Origin: Bolinopsis microptera
Lineage: Eukaryota; Ctenophora; Tentaculata; Lobata; Bolinopsidae
Length of the DNA stretch: 64,000 nt
Reading direction: 5' to 3'
Assembly (NCBI RefSeq): GCF_026151205.1
Contig: NC_087084.1
Span: forward strand, 6,131,538 to 6,195,537
The translations under genes were made by a program, and so were the position numbers. Positions within the stretch are counted from its first letter, which is position 1; each line of letters begins with the position of its first letter. Below, in pieces: positions 24,846-36,735 of the stretch. A model generated the notes under the pieces. The model was not told the origin of the DNA. It did not search any database and saw nothing but the letters and a program-made list of their open reading frames with translations.

Positions 24846-26359
24846 CGGTTACAGTGAGTGGAATGAGACAAGTTGAATACTCCTCCCCTCGCAGACTACC
24901 TGTAGGGCAGTAGACTAATGCTCTGTCTAAACGTACTTTTCTCAATGATGGAGAGGAGAGGAAATAAGAGGAGAGAGAGGGATGAGAAATGATTAATGTG
25001 GGGCTAATGATGATGTTATGTGGTTAAATAGAAACAGTAATCATGATGTGAGAAAGCTTGAGCGGCTGGATTTCAGACATGTGTAGTGTGGGAGGTCACT
25101 TGGTGCCGTGTGGACCAATCAGGGCGAGGGACAGGTTGAGGGAGCCAATCAGAGTGGAGGATGGAGTGTGAGAGTCATTGGTGGGTGGTGGGCCGCTTGG
25201 AGATGAGTCAGTGAGCAGGACAAGCTGACTATCACAGAGATGAGGGTTTGTGTACACGTGTACAAAGGAAGAGAGGGAGAGAGAGAAAGATGGAGACCTT
25301 GACTCGAATGAGTCGGGAGACCTGGACGATTTTTCCTGGTTCGTTTGAATTTCAAGATCAAATATACAGATCAAACAATGAAAAAGGTGCCTAACTGAAG
25401 ATCGGCACTGGGAATCTTTAAATAATGCATAGTCACAGCTCTTTGACAAGTGTCAAACTGAAGTACAGTCGGAAGCGACGAGCTGAATATGATATAGCCG
25501 TGTTTTAAAAGCTCCTGCTAATAAAACCTTCGGTATCATTTAAGTATTTCAAGAACCCCCTCCAGGTCGAAAACGATCTAGTTTTTCTCCTTATATACTT
25601 ATATAGCTCATGAGCAAGTTATGTAATACACGGTTTGGCAGTATCCAGATAGCCCGACCCCTGTTCGTGAATAGTTGATTGGTTACCAGATCATATGACC
25701 GCAAATGTTATGAAATTAAATGGTGTGTATGGTATCTTGGATGCAATTAGTTACGACTAGCATAATTTGCCATTAATTTTAGCGTAGTAAATTGCTGGAT
25801 CAAGGAAAATAACAAAAAGGAAACAGAACGAAAATAAAGTACACATGGGATGAGGTGCGGTATCAATTAAACCGGTGTTTAGCGGCCCGCTAGTGCGTAG
25901 GTACTGCGTGTAACCATGGCAGTGGTTCGCACTCTGTTGATATGATCTCATTAATGAGACTTAATTGAGCCTTGAGGCCTTCCCTAGTTGAGTGTGTCCC
26001 ACAATAAAGCTCTTTGCCCAGAAGTCCTACATTATATCTATTATAACGAATTTGGACATACGTGGCACGTACAGCTCAATATGAAGAAGAAAAAAATGGC
26101 AGGTTGCTCGATCTTTATCATTTCTGTTTTTAGACTGGAGCTGGTCAACTCTGTACTAAGTTGTGTAGTAGGTTGTTCTGAAGTAGGATCTTCTGGAGTA
26201 TGTTCTTCTGGAGTAGGTTCTTCTGTCATTTCTGAAAATAAAATATAAAATCGATAAAAAAATATTTTCGAGTTTAAAGTCAATTTGAATTTGTCAGAAC
26301 GACAAGTGAAGGAAACATTTAATATCTGTTTATAAGACTTATACATCTTAAATTTTCAA
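24846..26359. other. non-coding stretch upstream of the reverse transcriptase
   Basis: A purine-rich stretch at 24950-25350 contains ccaatcag boxes at about 25115 and 25146 and an AP-1-like tgagtca at about 25204, but no gene start is assigned. A short tandem of ttctggagtagg lies at 26185-26225. An open frame at 25988-26248 could be a 5' exon of the element that follows, but has no recognisable domain. Confidence 0.35.
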
Positions 26360-28450
26360 GTGTCAGTTCAATGTTATAGCTTATCAGATTTAGACACTCT
26401 CTACTCTTTGAGTCAAAATAATTCAGGATTGATTTACAACGTATGTTCCTCTTTCTGTTCAACATTTTCCCCCAAATACCATCAGAACAAATCTGAATCC
26501 AGTAATAGAGAATTTATAATTGTTCCATTTAATTGCAAATTCATTGATAATCTTAACCTAAAATCTATTTTCTCTGACACTTCAGTCATTGATTTGCTTC
26601 CCATTTTGATTCAGTCTTTTACACCATTACAGATTTATTATGAGTATAATGATCCTATAAGTCTTTCTATTTGTAACTATGCTTCATTCTTAAAGAAACT
26701 TTCTATTTCTGATATTAAATCTATTTTAGGTAGTCCATGCGATTGTCACTCCTCCCCTTTCAATTATCCTCCTCATGGACATGTAGTTACTGGTAATTTA
26801 GATATTGTTGATAATGTTGAACTTAGGGAAGTACTTTCCTACGGTTGTAAATACAGAATTCCCACATTTAAATCTCCAGATGAGATATATATGTCAGTTA
26901 CCGAAGCTGTCGATAAATTTATAAAATCAAAAAGTAGAAAGTACTGTCAAAAAGAAGTAAAGTTCAGCGATTGGAAGGAAAAAGTGTTATCAATAGTTTC
27001 CAATCGTATTGAATATTACAAGAAAAACTTTCCTAAAACATTTGAAATAAAAGAAAACACACTGGAAAAAGATGATGTTAAAAGAAGTCTTAAATTGCTG
27101 AAAAGTAAATACATTATTTGTAGTATCGACAAAGCTTCTGGTAATTTTTCATTTATTTGTAAAAAGTTTTATGTAAAAACTCTTGTCAATGAAATGGGTT
27201 TTGATCCTAATACTCTAGAATGTATAGGTAATGATACATATAAACCCTGTAGCGAAGACGAGACTCATTATGTCAATAAATTATCTGAGAGTCTAAAGGA
27301 GAGATTTAATGTACAAGTTGAAGATAAAAACTTGCGACTAGCACGCATCTTCTGGAACCCTAAGCTTCATAAGAACCCTTACAAGGCGAGGTTCATTGCA
27401 GGTGCCCGTTTTTGCGTTACGAAACAACTTAACGTCCAAGTTAACTGTTGTCTGAAACATTTGAGGAAATACTTCAAGAAATACTGCGAGGCAATCTACA
27501 ACAACAGCGGTATAAACATGTTTTGGAGCATAGATTCCTCAAGTGAATTCCTTGAAGCTATCAAAAATAGCGATGTTTATAATATACAAGTGTATGATTT
27601 TACTACTCTTTATACCAGATTAGACTTGATTGAAGTAGAGAATATGATTAATGAAGTTGTTGATTTAATATTTTCAGACCGTAATAGATATATTTGTATT
27701 TCTAAAAGAGACAGTAATACATGTTTCTTTTCCAATAAAACCTATGATTCTCATGCCTGCTTTAGTCAAGATGACCTAAAAGAGGCTGTTAAATTTATTA
27801 TTTATAACACTTATGTCGTCTTCGGTGGGATTGTATTCATACAAACCAAGGGTATTCCTATGGGTGGAAATTCAAGTTCCCCTATAGCTGATCTCACTGT
27901 TGGCAAAAAGGAATTTAATTATATGAAACGTTTACTTCAGGAAAAGAAAATGGGATTAGCAAAGATATTATCCAATAATAAACGATATGTTGACGATTTA
28001 TCTATTATTAACTACCTTTACTTTCATCAATTGATTAAAGATATTTATCCTAATTCATTGGAGATGGAGCGAGCTGGTTCCAATAATAAAATCATTAACT
28101 ACCTTGATTTAAATATTAATATTTCCACAGAAGGACTAGAAATATCAGTGTATAACAAAACTGATGATTTTAATTTTCATGTTGTATCCCTTACATTTCC
28201 TCACAGTAACATCCCAACCGAGGTTGGCTACAACGTTTTTTCAAGTCAAGTTCTTAGATATGGTAATGTTTGCACTAGATTGGATATCTTTACCTCCCAT
28301 CTTCACAAAATATTCAAAATTCTAATTGATAGAGGATATAGCCGTGATAGACTGATTAAAAGCATTAAACGTTGTCTGAGGAAATATGATAACGTTTTCA
28401 GGAAGTTCGGTATTCTAGATGACCATAACATTATTAAAGAACTCCCCTGA
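26360..28450 (+). CDS. Penelope-like-type reverse transcriptase, near-complete ORF
   Basis: A 696-codon open frame encodes a reverse transcriptase of the type common in cnidarian genomes. A CDCHSSPF..GHVVTGNLDI block lies near residue 130, a K-L-H-K-N-P-Y-K-A-R-F-I-A-G block near 335, YDFTTLYTRLDL near 411 (first catalytic Asp), GIPMGGNSSSPIADL near 498 and RYVDDL near 542 (catalytic Asp pair). A thumb follows, with YLDLNINIS, YNKTDDFNF and GYNVFSSQVLRYGNVC. Domain order and motifs agree with Penelope-like elements, but no GIY-YIG endonuclease follows before the stop. The frame opens without an early ATG: the first codon is GTG after ttttcaag, and the first in-frame ATG is near residue 180. 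A 5' exon or lost start is therefore likely. No internal stop is present, so this is a young copy. Confidence 0.85.
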   Translation: MSVQCYSLSDLDTLYSLSQNNSGLIYNVCSSFCSTFSPKYHQNKSESSNREFIIVPFNCKFIDNLNLKSIFSDTSVIDLLPILIQSFTPLQIYYEYNDPISLSICNYASFLKKLSISDIKSILGSPCDCHSSPFNYPPHGHVVTGNLDIVDNVELREVLSYGCKYRIPTFKSPDEIYMSVTEAVDKFIKSKSRKYCQKEVKFSDWKEKVLSIVSNRIEYYKKNFPKTFEIKENTLEKDDVKRSLKLLKSKYIICSIDKASGNFSFICKKFYVKTLVNEMGFDPNTLECIGNDTYKPCSEDETHYVNKLSESLKERFNVQVEDKNLRLARIFWNPKLHKNPYKARFIAGARFCVTKQLNVQVNCCLKHLRKYFKKYCEAIYNNSGINMFWSIDSSSEFLEAIKNSDVYNIQVYDFTTLYTRLDLIEVENMINEVVDLIFSDRNRYICISKRDSNTCFFSNKTYDSHACFSQDDLKEAVKFIIYNTYVVFGGIVFIQTKGIPMGGNSSSPIADLTVGKKEFNYMKRLLQEKKMGLAKILSNNKRYVDDLSIINYLYFHQLIKDIYPNSLEMERAGSNNKIINYLDLNINISTEGLEISVYNKTDDFNFHVVSLTFPHSNIPTEVGYNVFSSQVLRYGNVCTRLDIFTSHLHKIFKILIDRGYSRDRLIKSIKRCLRKYDNVFRKFGILDDHNIIKELP

Positions 28451-29869
28451 TATCTTTTGATTTATTGAAACACGGGTACTAACTCTGCTAAACTGAACAA
28501 ATTCTGAAACTTAGGTGAATAAGTGTACAACGTGCTAAACCGAAGTTCAGACTGACCAGTGAAAATGGGCGAGCGTACCAAGTGTCATTTTAATTAGAAG
28601 TTTTAGTCAGTGATTTATTATTGAAGCTTGTAATTACAATATCTAATGCTCCTATAAATACTTTAATTAATTGTTTGTTCCGTTATTCTTTTTCCTTCCT
28701 CTTTTCCTTGTCATCCCCTTTAGTTTTAAGATTCTTGCTATAAATGGCTACAGCTAACACTATTAATGCTAAGTACCAAACAACAAGTGGGAGGTGGATC
28801 GTTGGTAAGTTGGTATACCATTAAATCGATTTAACACCGCAATTCCAGTCGCAAGCCTGAGACCACTACTAGCATAGTCACAACATCTACAAAGCTGCCA
28901 TATAGCCTGACTGACAATTTTCTCGACTGACTGACAATGTTTCTTCTTTTTCCCCATTTAGAATACAAAGATTAGTACATTTTAGCTTATGATTAATATT
29001 ATATTTTTACCTATAGTTTACCTAGATTAGATGAGAAAAAATATTATGGTAAAATTCCAAGATTTATTATATCAACAATTTTGTTCAATTAAATCACTTT
29101 TTATAAAGGGTCTTTCACATATTACCCAATCACTGAGGGGAGGCACGGGGTTTTTTAATGATTACGCTAGTATCATTTTAAGATACTACTTATGAGTAAA
29201 ATTGATAACAGATGGGGGGGTTAAACGTTGGCCATTAAACTATTAAAGTGAATAGCAGGGAATAACCCGTATAACCCTAAAATGGTGTCAAGACTCAAGA
29301 GACTAAAATGATCATAACCTATTTAATTTGCGTTTTTGACACCACTTGGGGGACCAAATTTTGGACTCTAAAACTCCTATTTCTTGGCCAATTTTTTATT
29401 TTTTCATGCTGATTTGAAGGCCATTAAAGCATTTGGCCCAGTCAAAAAAGTTTCGGTTGTATATCTTTTACGATTTTTGCGAAAAGGCGCGATAAAGTTG
29501 ATGCCGTGGTGTCAGTAAAATGGTACGGATCCATATATTAACAAGTGAAAGGCTTAACTGAGGTCCACAAACTTTAGATTGTGCATTGGCGACTTATACA
29601 AGTATTACTGGCCAAACTATCATCTTTCCCTCACTTTTCTCCTAAAATATATTAATAATTTAATTACCAAAAATCATACGTTCATAAAGTTATACGTTCA
29701 CAAAGCTACGATAAACAAAAATAATAATAATTGCAAAAGAACAACTTCAAACACGACAGCAGGGGATTCCAACAAAACACAGCACACAAAACTAGTGTAA
29801 ACTAACAACCACAGTCACCTTCCCAGTTCCAGTACTACACCGCTACACGTCATGCATCACAATGTAGAA
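28451..29869. other. non-coding stretch with dispersed repeat fragments
   Basis: tttataaagggtctttcaca, tattacccaatcactg and gattacgctagta (29100-29170) are a diverged copy of the MITE found three times in the 60-kb array. The stretch 29270-29510 (gcgtttttgacaccacttg) is a dispersed repeat that recurs near 33565. No gene was recognised. Confidence 0.5.
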
Positions 29870-30965
29870 CTAGGAGCTAGAAGTGAGGTGACGGGGTAAT
29901 CGGTTCTCAAACAAGTAATCAAGTGTACTGATCATGTCAAACTTCTCCTGAAATCCATGTTTTTCAGCTATTCGTCGGAATTTGTTACTCAACAGCTTCC
30001 TATTAAAACCTAATTTAATGAACGCGTTTAACATCAGTTCAACCCGTTTCCTAAAACCTTCAAACTGATTACAAATTCTAAAAAATCTGACTAGTTGCGA
30101 CCCAAAAACTCCAATAAGTACATCTCTGGACATATTACTACATTTAGGGGCATATTGGACTATATTAAAAGGGAAATCGTCCCGTTTATCATAAACTTCT
30201 ACAATAAAATAACCTTCAACTATAGAGATATTCAAATCTAGGACATGAGCACTAGTGTCCTCGGTGTTCTCCTTATTAAGAGTTAAACTATCAGGATAAA
30301 TATTGGCTACATGCTCCTGGAAGACACCATCAGAATTAATAGTAGTAATGTCATCAATTAACCTAAACGTGTTATTAAGTCTCTTAGCGCTATAATAATC
30401 AATCCTATAGAGTTTATCTAAATATTTATACTCATAATAAAAAAGTGTAAGATTAGCAATAAAGGGTCCTGGGTTTACCCCAATAGGGACACCAATAATC
30501 TGTCTAAAAGTCATATTCCCCATGCTAAAATATGAATTATCTAAAATAAAATCAATAGTATTAATAAGAGTATCCACGTTAAAACGGAAGGTGTTTTCAC
30601 GTGGATTCTTGACCCATGCAAAACCACTTTCATATATTGAAATATACGGACACTTACTGTGTTTAAAGGCTAAATTAACGACATCTTTAAGAGCTACTTT
30701 GATCTCATCATGTCTGAGATTAGTGTACAAAGTCGAAAAGTCATAGGTTTGGACATTACGAGCCCTATCAGACTCCATATAGCTATTAAAACAATCTAAA
30801 ATAGGCGCATTATTGTCGATAATCCAATTACGCTTAATCCCAGTCACTTTAAAAAGCATGCGTGAATAACTACAAATTTGACTGTAGACAGCTTTAAGTC
30901 CAAGAGTAAGGCGCTGTGCAATTGGTTTAACTGTACAGCAAGCGTAAGATATCGTCTCGCTTTAT
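29870..30965 (-). pseudogene. Penelope-like-type reverse transcriptase, 5'-truncated second copy
   Basis: The minus strand encodes the C-terminal half of a relative of the 26.4-kb protein. CCTVKPIAQRLTLGLKAVYS comes upstream of the first ATG (30859), then QTYDFSTLYTNLRHDEIK, GVPIGVNPGPFIANL and RLIDDITTIN, with Leu-Ile replacing Tyr-Val before the catalytic Asp pair. VLDLNISIVEGYFIVEVYDK and VLIGVFGSQLVRFF follow. The frame is open from about 30965 to the stop at 29870. The N-terminal half is absent, and the sequence is too different from the first copy to be a recent duplicate. No GIY-YIG domain follows. Called a pseudogene for truncation only. Confidence 0.8.
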
Positions 30966-31060
30966 ATATACTTATATAGTAAGATGATTACGATTTATAT
31001 GTGGTATAGTATTATCAGTTGCCATTATCAACACCAAGTAATTTCGTCTAGTTGACAGAC

Positions 31061-31141
31061 GAGTACCATGTCAGGAATTGGAATAGTTGTTGTTGTTGTT
31101 GAACAACAACAACAACTATTCCAATTCCTGACATGGTACTC
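31061..31141. repeat. perfect 81-bp palindrome
   Basis: Two exact 40-bp arms (31061-31100 and 31102-31141) flank a single central G. Each arm runs from gagtaccatgtcaggaattg through gaatagttg to a (ttg)n stretch at the centre. No coding sequence. Confidence 0.95.
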
Positions 31142-31968
31142 TTGTCATGCTTTAACTATTTAACTCTATAAGTTAATGATATACTAGCTCACATTAAATT
31201 TAACACTGATCACGCTATAATTATTAATAACTTTGGTTGTGATTGATGTTTTTTTGATGCAGTAAAAGGTATCGATTAACTGATTATTAAGGAATTCGAA
31301 TACTTACAACACTGTCGCCATTATCAAATAAAATCTAAGCTTTCTACAGTTTGCAGAGCTAGATGATGAAGAAAAATTAAAACAAAACTGTTTTTTTAAA
31401 TTTCTGCGGACAAAGCTTTCGACTCCAGGGTTTCTAGTCGATAATAGTATCGACAAATCTTGCCCTCAGATCATGCTTAAAGTTAAAGTACTTAACGGAT
31501 AATCGCACTGATCAATTTCCTGTGCTGAGTCTAACTCTCAATATCATTATTATTTTTATCTGGACTATGTGTAACGGTTGCACTCCAGGGGATTCTAAGA
31601 GGTTCCCGAAGGTTCTAGAAGTTTATGTGGTAGACTAAGATGGGTGTGAGTTTGTGAGCAAGACTTTGTGAGTAGACAAAGGCTTTTTATTTGAGCACGA
31701 CAAAAACCCTCATTATAACATACTGCAGCCGAATGATAAAAGCTGTTTCACATTTCAGCGAGAAACATATTTCTCAATATTATAGTAAAGATCGTATAAC
31801 GCACCGGATCCCTGTACCAGACCGTTGCAAGCACACTCATGACCACTACGGCATACTATTACTTGTAATCATTAGAAGTGTCCACTTGAAAAGGAGTGAG
31901 TTAGAGAAACTGAAAGTCTGCAGGTCACGTAACACTAACAGTGATGAGAGGATCACATGACTAACACA
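31142..31968. other. non-coding stretch
   Basis: No gene recognised; the 89-codon frame at 31691-31960 has no domain that I can name. Confidence 0.45.
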
Positions 31969-32046
31969 CGTGACGAAAGGTGACGCACGTGACTAGGGTG
32001 ACGCACGTGACTAGGGTGACGCACGTGACTAGGGTGACGCACGTGG
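31969..32046 (+). repeat. 18-bp tandem repeat with a CACGTG in each unit
   Basis: Four units of tgacgcacgtgactaggg, preceded by related cacgtgacgaaagg. Every unit carries the CACGTG E-box. Confidence 0.9.
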
Positions 32047-32230
32047 GCGGTTTGAGCTGGATTCGTTAATTAGTGTACTGTTCATTCGTTTAACTACTTT
32101 GAGTGAGGGTGTGATTTTCGCTACAAATTATTTGTTATTGTAAATGTGCATCACCTCTGTCTCCTCCTGAGCAGAATTCCGCCAATATGTTAAAGTAAAC
32201 AAATGTACCTCAGCTCACCTAACAGGATGA

Positions 32231-32298
32231 CTATAGTGCAAAGAAACTGCTGCTAACTGCTGCAGCAGTTAGTAGCAGTTTCTTTGCACTATTATAGT
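32231..32298. repeat. hairpin MITE-like palindrome with gcagcagtta core
   Basis: Arms agtgcaaagaaactgctgct (from 32235) and agcagtttctttgcact (to 32290) meet at a central ctgcag; about 28 bp per arm with one mismatch. The flank ctatag is mirrored by attatagtcctc. The core matches the gcagcagtta arrays at 33647-33690 and 35237-35333. Confidence 0.8.
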
Positions 32299-34367
32299 CC
32301 TCTTGTGACCTCCACACGAGAATCAACATCTATTGTGAACTGAATTAAATTAAAGGCATAAAAAAGTGCGATCTAAGTGTTGGGACACTTTGTATCGGTA
32401 CATATTACCACATTAAGGTATTGAATTTGATTTATTAATCTTCTTTTCTCATTGCCTCAATGGTTAGAAAACGCAAGTTTAAAGTTAGAAATCGAGATTA
32501 TTTTTTGATATACCACTACCAGACCACCAGGATAGCGACCGAATTCGCGTCCGTCCATCGGTACAAATATTTTAGCTAGTGCTCGAAATTTGTCCCTGAC
32601 GGTCATGCTATAGTAAAATTCGCAGCGGAATATTTTGTATATATATATAAAGTTTATAAATTTATGTTTTAAAAATCGCAATAATCAGATTTTTGGGCCA
32701 AAAAACCATGTTTTTAAAACTTTTGAGCAAATTAATTTTGTTGGCAAAAATTTGCACGAAGATAGCTGAAACACAACTGCACATGATATTGATGGCATTA
32801 AATTAAGCTCTTATTCTAGGATTTCCTCGGGTAAAAATCCAAAAACTAAAAGGTGGTCAAAATTTGCTTCTTTTTTGCTTAAAGTTGGAATAATTTTTTG
32901 TAGTTTTTCTTTTCAAGTAGTACCCATTTGATATACTTTATCGAAGTTTGAATATTTTCACTCCGCAAGCGTTTTTGCATTTTTCCAAATTTTCGAAGCA
33001 TTTAGTTGCAGTGGGTAGTGCGCCATCGCGCGACAGTGAGCCGCGCGTGCCGACTGTCATGCATGTAGGATGGTTTTTATGTTTTAGCGCTAATTTCGGC
33101 GAGTACAAAATTCTTGATATGATACAATTTATCTGGGGACCTCAGGCTATCATGTTCATTATAACATAATAAAGATTCGGCGCGGAATGACAGGCTAAGC
33201 GCGGCCCAGTAAAATACAATGCGTATTGAGTATTTGATAATAATATGGAGGACTTCGACGCGCCGCGCGTACTATCATTCTTTCTTCGCATAACATACAC
33301 GTACACTTGACACTATAGCATTCACATAGCCATATGTATACGCGTAGTGTGTGACGCGCTTGTTTCACAACACACAAGTAAAATATATTTAGCGGCTCCT
33401 ATGGAGCCGCCTTCGGCGGTCGCGCGCTACTGCAAGCGAGAGGGCTATGGTAAGAACAAACTATAGCAGGAACCCGTTCAACTCGTTTAACCCGAATAAA
33501 TGGTGTTTATGTAAAAACTCAAAAGAATAAAATAATTACAAATTAGTACATTATCAATTATATTTAATTCGCGTTTTTGACACCACTTGAGATTTCAATT
33601 TTGGGCACTAAAATAAAAAATGTAATTAAATCAAGCGCGCACCCATAGCAGCAGTTAGCAGCAGTTAGCAACAGTGAGCAGCAGTTAGCAGACTTCTAAT
33701 CTGTCAGGCAGACTCACCTGGCCTGACAATCACAAGATCACTAGATCAACCAACATTTTTAACATTTTAACCCCAAAGTTCAGAATGACTAACTTTACTA
33801 CTATTGTGATTTGCTAGCTAAAACGTGCGCTATTAGCTAATCAACATAATCACGCCCTGCTTGATTGGACCGTCAAAGATGTTGACTGCACAAATGTTAT
33901 TTTCCAAAAATTATAACTGGCTGGTCACACACATCTCAATTAAAATTACCCTAGGTTACTGTTTTCCAAGTTTTGTCCTGTGAGAAAGTTTTAATAAAAT
34001 CATTGTATATTTATTTTTGATTAGCACTGTATAGTTTAAGATATTTATAGCTTATTATAACTATTGATACAAAGGCCATAATCTTTCGCCAGCTCTCCAA
34101 TATCCACCTTGAAGCTGCATTTTATATCCTTGAACTACACAATATAAACTAAAGCATGTTTTAGTGTAGACTTTTTGTCACAACAAGACTGCAACCTATA
34201 GTAACAATTATAAACAGAACCCCTAATGTCTGCTAACAATTTTTCTTCTAGTCCTAATCTGAGCATTGTCTCTATAAACTTAACTGAACTAGCGTTTCGG
34301 TGTGTGCAAAAGCTTCCAGGCACGGCCCGCCATGCGGATTCCTTGCCCCATTAGTTACCTGTCCTTC
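32299..34367. other. non-coding stretch with a small GC-rich patch
   Basis: No gene recognised. Around 33000-33430 the base composition becomes GC- and CpG-rich. It includes a strong hairpin, ccgccttcggcgg, at about 33407-33419 (a cUUCGg-type tetraloop if transcribed) next to ggctcctatggagcc. A short gcagcagttagc tandem lies at 33647-33690. Confidence 0.4.
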
Positions 34368-35100
34368 TTAAGGGGGCAGGGGGGGGTCTTCATGGAAATT
34401 TTCTCAAAATCGACTTTTTAGTTGTTTCTGATAGAGGGGAGTAATATCTGTCAGATGCTTTTGATCCCGTGCAAAAATATCGTTCCTTGCCGAAATTATT
34501 GCCGGTCAAAGGTCAGCGCGTGTGTGTTATTGTATTGCGCGAGCGATTTTTGATCTCGTGCCCTGAAAATCGAATCTAAAAATCTATCTTCTCCTACATT
34601 TTTTGAGCAATCACCCTGAAACTTTCAGAATATGTTCTAGGGATCATTTAGAAGAGATGAGCCGGGCAGAATTTTGAGATAGGCTTTTAAAACATTTTTA
34701 TTCGATTTTGAAAATCGTGGACCTCGAAAAATCATCAAAAAACGAGGTCCACGATTTTCAAAATCGAATAAAAATGTTTTAAAGGCCTATCTCAAAATTC
34801 TGCCCGGCTCATCTCTTCTAAATGATCCCTAGAACATATCCAGAAAGTTTCAGGGTGATTGCTCAAAAAATGTAGGAGAAGATAGATTTTTAGACTCGAT
34901 TTTCAGGGCACGCGATCAAAAATCGCTCGCGCAATACAATTACACACATGCGCTGACCTTTGACCGGCAATAATTTCGGCTAAAAACGATATTTTTCCAC
35001 GGGATCAAAAGCATCTGATAGATATTACTCCCCTCTATCAGAAACAACTAAAAAGTCGATTTTGAGAAAATTTCCATGAAGACCCCCCCTGCCCCCTTAA
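34368..35100. mobile_element. TTAA-ended foldback element, 733 bp, ~359-bp arms
   Basis: The left arm (34368-34726) and right arm (34743-35100) are reverse complements with only scattered mismatches and a 16-bp loop. Both ends read TTAAGGGGGCAGGGGGGG(G)TC. TTAA is the target duplication of piggyBac-type elements, which suggests a TTAA-targeting foldback MITE. No coding capacity. The ends resemble those of the TTAA-bounded element at 43612-45662. Confidence 0.9.
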
Positions 35101-35236
35101 ACCAAACTAGCAGTCAAGGACAAAAAGTCATACACCAAATGGGCATTATGTTTTATGAATTGTTTTACATCTTTTTATTCTGTAAAAATGTGCTAAAATT
35201 AAATTTATTGTTTCATCGAAATTTCTTGTTTCATTG

Positions 35237-35345
35237 AGCAGTGAGCAGCAGTGAGCAGCAGTTAGCAGCAGTTAGCAGCAGTTAGCAGCAGTTAGCAGCA
35301 GTTAGCAGCAGTTAGCAGCAGTTAGCAGCAGTTACTTTGCACTTT
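35237..35345 (+). repeat. 10-bp tandem repeat (gcagcagtta)n
   Basis: About ten units, ending in gttactttgcactttagtcc, which matches the right arm of the palindrome at 32263-32300. The array looks like an expanded core of the same MITE. Confidence 0.88.
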
Positions 35346-36265
35346 AGTCCTCCTGTGTCCTGTGTGGTGGGAAACGCTACTTTTACAAGACGAACATTTT
35401 GCAAAAAACCGGAAATCTCTTTTACTTTTGAAGTTAGGCCCTGGCCAGAAAGGGTTTCTGGGTGCAGCTGACTGACGCGGGTATTTTGTGTTAAATGACC
35501 TTAAGTTGACCAATAAAACCCGTATTTGTCGTATGTACAAAACCTGTAAAACAAAATACTTTATTACATAATAGAATAACTTTACAACCAAATTAAACCA
35601 ATTCCAAATAAATACCTAATAACTAAACATTATAAATACTTACCGATTGGACGGTAGTGTGCTGCCACTGGTCTGCAACTCCCCAGTCCAATCGGTTATC
35701 CCTGTTTCCTTGTCATTGCTAGAAAGGGTAAACACGGTTAGAAGTATTCCGTCACAAAAGAGAGATAAATGTGTGATCAGAAATAACATTTTGGCTGTTC
35801 AAACTTAAGACTTTAAAGAATTAAAGTAGCCGTATTGATTTGAACTAAATATGAATTGATTGTGGGTATGAAATAAAATTTTGTTTTATTTTATTTATCT
35901 GTTGAAAGGTGGGTCCTGGTGTGCCAATAATAATATGGTGCTTGTTGCTATAGACTATTACTATTTTTTTGTCGTGTGATATCTGATCTGTATTAAGTAT
36001 TTAGTTTGCAGCTTGTTTATGGAAATACAATATATATTTTTTTCTGATTAACATTAAATTAACATGTTTTTGAGATGATTTGAGTCAATCTGAACTTCTG
36101 ACAGAAAATTAATTGTTATATTGTACAACAGACAGAAAAGATGTAATTGGAGAAAACCAAAATAGGACTCAAAATGGCTGAATCACTTTTACCAAGTAAG
36201 TTGATCAATACATTTGAGGAGATTCAAATAAGTTAATTTAGTGTCTCCACTGAAATTTGTAGGAT
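35346..36265. other. non-coding stretch
   Basis: AT-rich DNA upstream of the LINE fragment; the frames at 35322-35591 and elsewhere carry no recognisable domain. Confidence 0.45.
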
Positions 36266-36735
36266 AGAATGATACAAGGATACAAGGATACAAAATTGAT
36301 AATTATTTTATTGAGTTCACAATAGTTATAATTCTGAAATAATTTAAAGTTACACAATTCTAGCTATTTACAAATGTGTAGGGATAAATTATGGACTGGC
36401 CAGTATTTGAATGGAAATCTGGACTCATAGTAGGCTGTAAATTGTTCATTCACAGAGAGAATTGAATGGATTGCTCTTGCTGTGGCAGTAAATTTTGTAG
36501 GGTCTGGAGTTTTATCGGATATCAAACTGGCTAGGTCAGTGATATTTTTGGGATGGAAGTTAAATTTTTTTCTAACTGAGGAGTAGAGTAAACAGTCAGT
36601 TAAGACATGAATTTCGTCCTCAATAGGCTTAAGCCTCTTGCTGAAAAAGCAGAAAGTGCACCATCGATGTTCTCTTGGTACTAGGGGGGTTTCGTAACGG
36701 CCCCTCTTAATGTAAAGTTGTGGCAACTAATACGA
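36266..36735 (-). mobile_element. LINE ORF2 C-terminal domain, 5'-truncated copy
   Basis: The minus-strand frame (stop at 36364) reads LYIKRGRYETPLVPREHRWC, TFCFFSKRLKPIEDEIHVLT and DCLLYSSVRKKF. R-G-R-Y, P-R-E-x-R-x-C-x-x-C and E-D-E-x-H-x-L-x-x-C form the zinc-binding C-terminus of many LINE ORF2 proteins. The 3' end (plus 36266-36295) is an 8-bp microsatellite tail, (tatccttg)n on the minus strand, as in CR1/L2-type elements. Confidence 0.85.

Noticed and set aside
25096-25449. 117-codon minus-strand frame
   Set aside because: Low-complexity Ser/Leu/Pro composition from a purine-rich stretch; no domain or splice context.
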